Below, piece after piece: positions 33,076 to 43,900 of a stretch of DNA of 64,000 bases; positions within the stretch are counted from its first letter, which is position 1, and each line of letters starts with the position of its first letter. A program made the position numbers and the translations under genes. A model generated the notes under the pieces. That model was not told the DNA's origin and searched no databases. It saw only the letters and a list, made by a program, of their open reading frames with translations. Origin of the DNA: Cristatella mucedo (lineage: Eukaryota; Bryozoa; Phylactolaemata; Cristatellidae); the NCBI GenBank assembly GCA_009760855.2, contig WPIO01000175.1:445001-509000 (forward strand). The letters are read 5' to 3'.

Positions 33076-36000
33076 CATATATATGTGTGTTTGTGTGTGT
33101 ATATATATATGTGCATATAGATGCATTATATAATACTTACCAATATATGCACTTTTTTGGTTAATGCACAGGTCATGTACATTCCATCACCTAAAGTCAT
33201 CGTTGAAAACAGAACATGCAAGGAAAAATTTGTTAATATCTAGCCACATAGTCATATCACTGTGATTAGCATAAAGAGCTTTAAAGGGCGATTAACTTCA
33301 CAAAGTCTGAAGAGCTTTAAAGGCCTACCGTGCTGGTTTAGCCCAGTGGCTAAGGTACTTGCATCGAAAAAGATCAAGGTTATTGTATGTTGATGACCAG
33401 GTGTGGGTTCGAACCCCATGGCACATGCGAAGCACCTGATCGAGACTTAGTTCTATCACGGGCAACAACGTTAAGTACTAATATCGAAGGAAACCACACA
33501 GACGCACTGCCGAAACTCAAGTAATACATATATACACATAAGACTAACTCTACAATATCATGCGACATAAAGAACCTCGGAAGCTCTGTGTTATCAACAC
33601 TGGTATTACAAATGTAAGCCAAAAAACTAGACCAATGGTAAGTCACAAGCACTATACGACACATATGGTGGGTTCGAGTCATTGCCAGACAAAAAAGCAG
33701 GCTCACCGGCCTGGTCTGCAGACACTTACGCCCACGAGGCAAATAAACGATGGAAGATCACAGCAACTTTATGACTTGCACAATCATTCACGGCAGCTGC
33801 AACCGACATCCACATACCTAAGAAGCGACTGACACACACAGACTAGTGCTGCCCACAAGCACAAATAATAATAATAATAATAATGCACTTGATAAAGCGC
33901 CCTCAGAGAACTTAATCTCTCTCTAGGCGCTTTACATTTGCTGCAAAGGGAAATGCCATGGAATGATGAGTAAAATCATGCTTGATAAACAAACAAACTG
34001 AATAACATGGTTAGGGGTGACATGCACAGGGTCAGCATGCAAATGTGGTTAGTGGCAGCATGCACAGTGTCAGCACTCATAAGCACATCAAGGACGAATC
34101 ACAGGAACCCACTAAATGCTGTCCTAAATAGGTGTGTTTTTAAGTTCTTTTTAAATGCGGTCAAGTCAGGGGATGTTCTGATGCAAGTCGGGAGGAAGTT
34201 CCAGGCTTTGGGAGCATACAAACTAAATGCACGGTCTCCAAAGGATTTGAGGTTTGTATGGGGTATTTGTAGACTGTTGGATTCCGAAAAGCTGGTGGTA
34301 CGATACTTCGCCTGGTGGGGGATTATATCTGAGAGAGATTTGCGCCAGCTGCAATCGCCTGATCGCACATGCCGGTGGGCCAGCGAGCAGTGAGTTGCAG
34401 AAGTCGAGACGGATGTCACGAATGCATGGAACAACGTAGATGTGGTATCCTCATCTAAACAAGCCCGAATTTTAGCAATGTTAAGAAGCTGAAAATAGGC
34501 AGATTTGGCTGAAAATAGGCAGATTTGGCTGAAAATAGGCAGATTTGACAAAGCCTTCTCACACACCTAAGAGATAATGATAATAGTAATAAAAATAATA
34601 CTATTACACCTCATAAAGTGCCCTCAGAGAACTCAATCTCTTTCTAGGTACTTTGGACGAGACGAATAATAATTAGAAGGACGAATCACACCAACCCACC
34701 AAATGTTGTGATAAAAAGGTGCATTTTTAATTATTTTTTTAAATGCAGGCAAGTCAGGAGATGTCGTCACGCAAGTCGGAAGTGAGTTCCGGGCTTGGGA
34801 ACATATCAACTAAAGGCACGGTCTCCAGAGGAGATGAAGTGATGCCACGAGAGTCGCATCGCTACGAGAGTCGCATCGCTACGAGAGTGTGGTAAAGTCA
34901 CAGGTAGTCAAGCATTTGATCAGATAATAATCATCGATCAGGTCACGAGAATAGGTGGTAGAGTGGTAAGATAAAGTGAGAAGTGATTCAGCACGATTAG
35001 CTGATACAGAAGAATGTTCTACCGAATGACACAAACAGCTATGGAATAGATGACCTATAAGGCATGAATTTGAGAGCTGCTGTGCATAAGGAGGCATGAG
35101 TTTGCTAGCTGATTTTGGCGATTAAATACACGCCTAAAATAAAACTGGCGTATCTCCCAAAAGTAAAACTGTATGTGCCATCAAGCAGTGGCCTAAGTAT
35201 ACATGCTACAAACTCACCTGCTCTTGGTGACGATTTGCAACAGCTTGCCACCTACAGCCTCATTGATGATAGCAGCAGAAGCAGCAGCAGGTGTCGTGCA
35301 TGGCGCTCCATACAAATGTAGGCGATCCTTCTTAAAGGGCGCAGCAAATACGTTGATCCGGCGCTGCAGAGGCTTCGCGGCAGTTCCATGGCCTAAGGCA
35401 GCAGTGGCCCGTGGAGACCAGTTTTGTCCGCTGGACTTGGGTGCATCGGCACCACAGGAAGGCGTCTGCTCTCCATGGCTCAGACTGCTGCTGCTGCTGC
35501 TGCTGCTCTCCAAGCTGCTGCTGCTGCCACCGCTGCTGGTCCCAACCAGGTCGGCTATCACTGCAGCAGAAGTGCATCTGCTGCTACTGGAACTTGCGCT
35601 GCCACATCCAAATTCTGGCTCTTTTTCGGCGACGTCGCCTGCAGCATCCGCCTCTGACGTGCACGGTGAGCCGGAATACATAGAGACCAGCTCCTTCACG
35701 GTTCGCTCCGAGGAGAAAGAGCCTGCAGCAGCCGACGGAGCCCGCCAATAGGAGCACTGCGCTTGCATGAGTGCTGACAGGCGCAAAGTGCGGGCCCGCC
35801 ATGACAGAGGCAGTGGGGGACAACAACGAGCAGCTGGCAAGGGCAGCCTGGCGCCTGCTCGGCAGAGCCCCTATCACAGGGAGTAGTGGGGGACGGCAGC
35901 AAGAGACAGGCTGAGGCTTCGAAGGCGGCGGAAACTCGAAGGGATACCGCCTGCGGCCGGCGCTCCGAAAGCGCAAGAATTGCGAGTGTCCTACCGGCAT

Positions 36001-36332
36001 CGGCGACTCGCGAGGTCGGCAGCCTGACGCGAGTGGTGCGCTGCAACAGCGGTGCTGCCGACTTGGCTGCTGCGGCTGATGGCGGTGGTGCGCTCCACGT
36101 GGCACCCGGCGACTGCTCGTCCTGGCCGAGGCAGCTTTTGAAGTCCGGCGATGGCGGCACGGGCAGCTGTGCCTCTGCCGAGTCGGGCGCGCTGCTTGCC
36201 TTGAAGCGAGGGTCCCACATGCTGAGCTGCCGCGGCAGCAGCTGGGCCGTGCTTGGCTGGCGCTAAGAGCAAGGAAACAGAGCTTCGCTGCAAAGCTTAG
36301 ATGCCCTACCAGCTGGGAGAGAGAGAGGAAGG

Positions 36333-36365
<33 letters not shown>

Positions 36366-36382
36366 AGAGAGACAAAGAGAGG

Positions 36383-36419
<37 letters not shown>

Positions 36420-37900
36420 GGAGGGAGGGAGGGAGGGAGGGAGGGAGGGAGGGAGGGAGGGAGACAGAGAGAGAAAGAGAGAGCTCAGACACTTTCAACT
36501 GTTTGGTATCACTGCGTCAAAGGCAATTGGTTGGCATCACGACAACTGTCGCCAAATGAGTTCCCGACGCAAAAAAATAAGCAAGAAGAACGAGTAGCAG
36601 CCGCGAGAAATTCAGCGCTCAGCGACTCTTCGAGTCCTTGCCAGCAATCGCTGGCGACGGAAGCCGTAGCAACACCAGACAGGCAACAGCCGGTGGCAGC
36701 TAGGAGCTGAGCGCCTGGGCTGGCTAGATGGCCACTCACGCTGCTGTGAGGACGGTGACGTCGATCGGGCTGTGCGAACGACTCGGTGGTGTAGTTGGCC
36801 AGCCTGCTGCCATCCTTGCAGCTGATGTTACCCAAAGCGATCTGCAGAGCCTTCTCGTGTGACATGTACCTGTGGAGGTGATCACCGGCTCAGGAAAATA
36901 TTGCTAGCAGGAGTGGCTGGACCCGGCTGGCGTAGGTGCATGCTTCCCTGAATGCTGCTGCCTTGGGTGCTGGAGACCGATGTTCGGCTTCGGAAACCGA
37001 CCACCAACATGCTTCCAATGACCGACAGCCATGGAGCAACACCTACTCCCATTAAAGCAACCCCAATCAGGATGTCTGTTTCAGATATATCCAAGCCACA
37101 ATTTGATCACCGACGGCTATGGCAGAAACAAACAGTTTTGGGCATGTGCAGACATAGGACAGACTTGGTTCAAGACCATGCAAGAAATCGGTAGTTTAGC
37201 TAGAACTAAAGACAAGCCAACTACTTTGCCTGGTAAAAAAAGAGCCATAGGGCCCAATAAAGCAGCTTTATAAGTTTTAGAAAACAATTGAGATGCCTAA
37301 ACCAAAAGTGATATGCATGCACTAAGAAAGTTCTCATTGGTACTATGAGAAAGTGGTTTTAGTTAGTACATGCACTTGGCAAAGGAAGAGAATTGCAAAA
37401 TAAAAACAATTTAAAAGAATCCTTCAAGTTCCTTGTTTATCAGAAAACAATGTTGGGTGGTTTTTCCTTGCATCGTCGAATTTCAGCCTCTATTAGACCC
37501 GTATCACGGCAATGGTTGTGCAAACTCAAGACAATGGATAGACAATCATGGCTGCTGAAAAATGTCCTCAATGGTTGTTGAGGTACTTTTTTGGAGGGGT
37601 ATACTTGATGCATCTAGTAAATCTTACTTCACATTGCTCCAACTGTACTACAAAATAACATCCATCGACAATGGTGACTATGCATATGCCAAAAATCGCC
37701 TCAGAAACAGGCAAAGCAGAGTCATCCTGCCTGTTTTTAACGGGGTAAGAAAACTATGGTGGCAGCATGCGAGATTTGTTGTAAATATTTATCCTTTATG
37801 TGTAAAATTCAGCAATGTCAAAGTTTTGTGTTTATTACCGGGTGAATTGAGTTCTCCCACGGGCACCGAATTACTATAGCTACAGTTACATATCCATGTT

Positions 37901-37981
<81 letters not shown>

Positions 37982-40900
37982 ATGCGTGTGTACACATATA
38001 TATGTAAATATGTGCATGCAGTATTGTAACAGAACTTTACTCACCATGGGGATCAAGACAGGCTCTCAAATATATTTCGTGTCTTATAATCTATTGGCCA
38101 ACCATCACTAAAACATGGGATTTCGATGAGATAGCAATATTTGCAAAAAATCGTGCAAGCTTCCACCTTTCTTACTAGCTGCAAAAACATTCCAAGTCAA
38201 TCTGTTTTCAAGTATCTAGAGCTTTTTTTGGCTTCTGATATAGGCATAATTTTCAAAGTATGTAATTTGTGCCAATGTCTGAGCACTGCCAAGTAATGTT
38301 TACTGGATGCATCAATTATTTCCCTGCTCTAAAAATACATCTGAACAACCATGGCGGGCATTTTCACAGCCATCATAAAGGATTTCAAGCATGCTATTTT
38401 ACGCATGCACAACCGTAGACCAGACATGGTTGGAAACTATGCAATAACTCACTGAGATGGTCAAATGAATAGATCACCCCAATAGTGCTTATGGATAGAC
38501 ATGATATACAAGGAATTCAAGAACTGTATAGGGCAAGTGAATATTGTCGAGGGCAAGGTCAACGGCCAGCCATCCCTTACTGTTTTCCATGCTAAGCCCA
38601 TTGTCGCATAGGTTGTGATCATATTCCGCCAGTGTTCTACTTAAAATTAAAGCCATAGCATAGACAATGAAGGCAACACTGTTAAAGAGCGAGACAGAGC
38701 ATGTAAATTATTGGTGATGCACATACATGCAAGCATTTCTAGGACACCGAGTGACACGATCAAAAGGATACTCCCCAGCACAAGTAAGCGATGCAGGGTC
38801 AAAGTCGGGAGGATATTCCGTTAGCGGCACCAGCCTCTTGGTTATGGGATCGAATACAAGTTGATGACGGAACGTCTTGCAAGCATTGTCAAAGTCGGCG
38901 ACGTATTGGTCAGTCACCTCCAAACTTAACATGTTTAGACACATCGGTAGTTGCTTCAGGGCCTGAAGATTCATAAGCATTCATTACACAACAGCAGCTG
39001 CAAATATAAATGCATTAATATACAGCAGCAGCAGCAACAGTCCACCACGAGGATACATAGCAGCAAACAATAGGCTGCAAGTGAGAATAGAGGCAAACAA
39101 GCACAAGATCTGCCGGAAATAATGCAGCTACATAATGCAGCTACAAGTGGCTAAAGCCTGCACTGCTGTACAAAACACGACTGGTGATTACCAAACCAAC
39201 TACACCCCTTTACTGTCGAAGAGAATGGTCCTTTGTGCGCTTATAACAGCTGACACTGTATATGGCACTAACCATCTGAACAGTTCATTTTCAGCACAGA
39301 CTAAGTACCTAGAAAGAGATTTAGTACTGTCAAGATGCTATTCAAATGTCTGGTGAGGCAGTGAGTTGTCGAGCTAACAGTTCAACTGCTAGCTAGCAGG
39401 TCAAATACTAGATCGCATGGGACAAGCTATCGTACTTCAGGTATAGCACAAGCACACCAGCACGGCAAGTGCTGCTCCCAGTCATTACACGGATCAACAG
39501 TCCAAACCAGCTCTCTCACTCTCCATCGTACATCTCTGCCGATATCTTCTAAAACACATTTCAATGATAACATAACCAAGATGCCAAATGCAGTAGAAGC
39601 ACCAAACATGGCCGGCTCAATCCGCAAGCAAAGCCGAGCAGTTCTCTTAAAGGGGGTAGGAGATAATGAAGGTAGGAGAGAAGGGAGAAGAAAAATAGTT
39701 TAGATTGACGCAAGCGAGTCTGCCTAAAACACACGTGAGTGCACGGCAACAACCGACGGCTCGTCTGAGTCTCTGTAACTGAGTTGATAAAGTGCGAACA
39801 AAGCAAGCAAGTGTCCACGTCAGCTGCACTACCGACGGCAGGATGGCAGACTGGCTGAAGCGAAGGTTCAACAATACCTTGGCGATGTCCCCGTGACGTG
39901 TGGTGCAAACAAACTTGCATGCCTTGGCTAGGCCGATTCCAGGAAGTGACGGTAGGTAGTCACAGCCGGACAGCACGCACATGGCCAGGAACTTTTCAAA
40001 AGTGAACTGATTCCTAAAGACCTTCAGCTTGGGCAACGAGTTGTGCTCTATCAAAATCCCATTACCGTTGACATCGAGCTTAAAGAAAACCTGTAAGGCG
40101 GTGATTACAATAACAATAATATGTCCAGCACCGTACGAGAACTAAAAACTCAATCAAGGCGCTATAAAACTACCTGAAAGAGAGGCAGTAACTAAGTGTA
40201 GATGGCACGTGCAGAATCATGCTTAAGCAAGCACTCAAAAAGCATGCAAAAGTCATGCTTAGACCAACCACCATGCAAAATCACAAATAAAGACAACGAG
40301 GGCAACTGGTGTCACAAATAAGGACAATCGGGGCGACTGGTTACTAGGACCCCTGATTAGCAACATGCACTGAATCATGCACAAGTATGCTGCAAAGCAC
40401 TTGCAAGTACGAGCAGCATATGGACATGTTGACAAGTAAGGTGTTAGTGTAGAGCACCATGGGTTAAACCTAACAGCACTGCTGCAAAGATCCTAAGTAT
40501 CATCTGAGCTTCCTATATATGTGACAGCCAGGCGAGAAAGATAGAGAAAGAGACACAGAGCAGAGACATGTAACAACACACAAGAGACAGACTAATAGAA
40601 AAACAAGGAAGGATAGGAGTTGGATGGACAAGAATAGACCGAGACAAAGAGGGACTGGGATCGAGAGACAGGAGGGCAGAGACATTGTGTGGCCTTATGC
40701 AAATGCTAGAGCATTTGCTGCAGACGGTTCATCGTAGGCACACAGGGCATTGAGCATGTTGCTATGCTAAAGCACCAGGATTTGATAAAGCAAATTCAGC
40801 AATACACATACTTATAAGAAACGAGATTCAGGCATACATTCCAGTCAAGATAAAAGCAAGGCTGACATTTGCAAACTGCAAGCAACCAAATAGGGCAAGG

Positions 40901-43900
40901 GAATTAGGCTCACGGAGTAAAAAAGAACATAAAGTAAAGAAAGTAAAGCAGAACAGCTTAATATTGCTCTACCAAGGTGAAACTCAAGCATGAGGTTATT
41001 GTTTCAACGACTTAGAATCGAGGGTAACAGACAGGGTTGTGCATTTTGCTAGATTTCTCGGACACGTTTTTATGTAGCACAAATCCATCTCCCAGCATTT
41101 TCTAAAATTCCGGTAGCTGCTAAATGTTGCTTGCAATGAGATGCCGAGTTAAGTACGATACGGCCTCTTGATCCACCCATACAACAAAGCCGATGAAAGC
41201 TAGGCTTCCGACGGCTTACTGTGGCTTGCTGCCACCACCGGGTTCAGCCAGACCACTCCAGCTGAGACTTGAGCAGGTGACTTTAAGTCAAAGCTGGTCG
41301 GCTAGTCTTTGTCAAATGACAGATGGATAACCATTACATTACATAGTCATCTGTGTTCCAGCTGGTCAAGCTACAGGTAGCCATGACCACATGCATGTAT
41401 TGCACAGCAGGAGGCACAGCTTTAACTACAGATATATGTCATGAAACACTAGTGACCCTCCTGGCACGGCAGTGAGAAAGGCTGGCTTGCGACAGGCCGG
41501 TCGTGAGTTCCGGCCTTGGTGATTGAAGTCACTCCCTCATTTATAGGCCACCCGGAGTCCTGCCGGGCACGTCTCGTCACTCACGACAAGCAAAAGCACC
41601 GTGAGCCACGAGAGATCAATAGAAAGCAGCAGCTTCTGCATCGCCTTCGACCACTGACCTTCAGCAGCTGGGTGGGCCTAGCACATACAGCACCGGACTC
41701 GCCACGTTTGAGAATGCATTGAAAACTAAAGAGATCAGCAGGTAGATCTGGAAAGTGACAAGACAGCGCACCCTAAAAAGGAGGCAGCCTCTGAATAGAA
41801 AAGCTTGTAATGAAAGTATCAACCACTAAAATCAGTTCTAGCCCATCTCAGGCTGCCATCAAGTTTAAATATGGTGCCACCTTTCTCAGGCTGTGCAAGT
41901 ACAGATGCATGCAGAAGAAACCCAACTATGTAGGATTATACATGCCCACACTGCAGCAGGTGATGGTAATAATAATAATAATAATAATACACTTGATTAA
42001 TCACCCTCAGAGAACCCAATCTCTTTCTAGGTGCTTTACATTTGCTAGCTTAGTTTTATAGTTAAGTCCGACAAGACAAGGCTAAAATGACTGCACGAGC
42101 ATTTGCATAACAGAAGATCCCACATCTGAGCCAGACCCGGGCATAAGCCAGGATAGCTCGTGATAACAGAACGAGCAATTCACATTATTTCACATAAGTG
42201 TAAACAAACAAGCATGTTGCAGAACATGAGACTGCTGAGAGACTTGAATTACCAAAGACAGACAGGGTGTGAGTCTGGTGCCTGTCATCTACTGGTCAAA
42301 AGCTCATAAAGAAAAGGGGTAAAGAAAAGCTGATTCAACAGTGACATTCCTACAGTGGTGGGCAAGCTACGCATTTAATGGCTTCAATCCACTTGCAGCA
42401 ATACAGCATTGCCGCTCCTTCCTGGCATCCCAGGACATAAGCACCGACATTGAGTGCACCTAGCACGTAGGCCACAAAAAAAAGATGGCGAGGAAGCACA
42501 GTGGCAGCAGCTCAGCACGGTAGCGGTTAAGCTTGGCAGCTTGCAGCACCACCACACACCTTTTCGCAGCCGAACAGCAGCAGATCGGAATCCTCGGAGA
42601 CAACCAGCTGAGCGATTCCTCTGAGGCTAAGATAGGCAAGCTGAGCGTCGGCCTCGTACGGAGCGACGATGCAGTCGATGCCCTCCAGACGGGCAGCCTA
42701 CAACAGGCATAAAAGAACTGAGACTGGATTGGGCTCACTCATCATCGAGACAGTAGAAAACTAACGTCATCGCAGAATGCCAATCAGAGAGACTGCAGGC
42801 CAACCACGCCTGCTCGTGCGTACAATATGTACCGAGGATCTAGAGCACTCTAAATCATAGCCTGCAGACTTGCCTAAGAACTACGATTATGAACATATGA
42901 CGATGGCATGATGAGTCAATCAAACTCTCCCAGAATGTCTTCGTATTTGCTTTTGGACACTTGCTAAGCATGATTCCTTGCATTTCAGTAGCTCTTGGTT
43001 ATTACTCATCTTGCAGAGAACCAGCATCTGGATTGATTTGTCTTCTTTAAACGGCATACAAAGGACTTGTAACTATTATTAAATTAATTTAATGCATTTA
43101 ATTATAATTAATTAATTATAATTAAAATTATTATTATTATAACGTCAAAGCAAGCAAGGATATTGGAAGACTTAGGCAAATTTCACTCATCAAGGGCAGC
43201 GCCAGTCACGACGAAGATACGTTTCTCGCTACAATCTCTCTCTCTCTCTCTCTCACTCTGAGCAGCAAGTAACTTACAGTACAAATACTTTAAATGGTAG
43301 GTGATGTTACGACAGCAGCTTACGCTTACAGTGATAGGTGACCAAAACAAAACAATGACGACCAATAACAATGCTGGAAGCAGATGTCAACATAGACAGA
43401 CATGACAGATACCCATAGAATCATAAGTAGCTTTCACACACAGCTACACTCTCAGCCTTATCCACTAACCGAGGAGAGGCCCCACAGTCACTTAAAAGTG
43501 TGGCAAACGACACAGTTTCTAGCCGGAATCATCTTCTACTTTACAGCGCATCTTGAGGTTGCAGCATGGTTTCCTCCATTTGTTTGAATGAAAAGACAAG
43601 TGACAGACAGTGCTAGTAATACGGCCTGCCCCTGCCTGCCACTCGCTGATCATATCAACAAGTGATACATCCCTCAGTCGAAAATCCTACACTGCACACT
43701 GGCGCAGAACAGCAGTGCTGTTCAGCAAGTTACAGGCTCTACAGCCTATTCTGCTTAGTGCCACAGGCATCTCGGTAGACACATCAAAAAGCTAGCCGTG
43801 GCGTACCTCCATCACGCGTGCAGCCATGGCTGGGGTGATGTCGATGCAGCGTTCCAGGCAGCGCCGCGCCTCAGCCTGCTTTCCCTCGTGGAGGAAGGTG

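Noticed and set aside
35411-36266. + strand frames opposite EXO1 exons 8 and 9
   Set aside because: They mirror the CTG/AGC-rich coding exons and carry no conserved motif.
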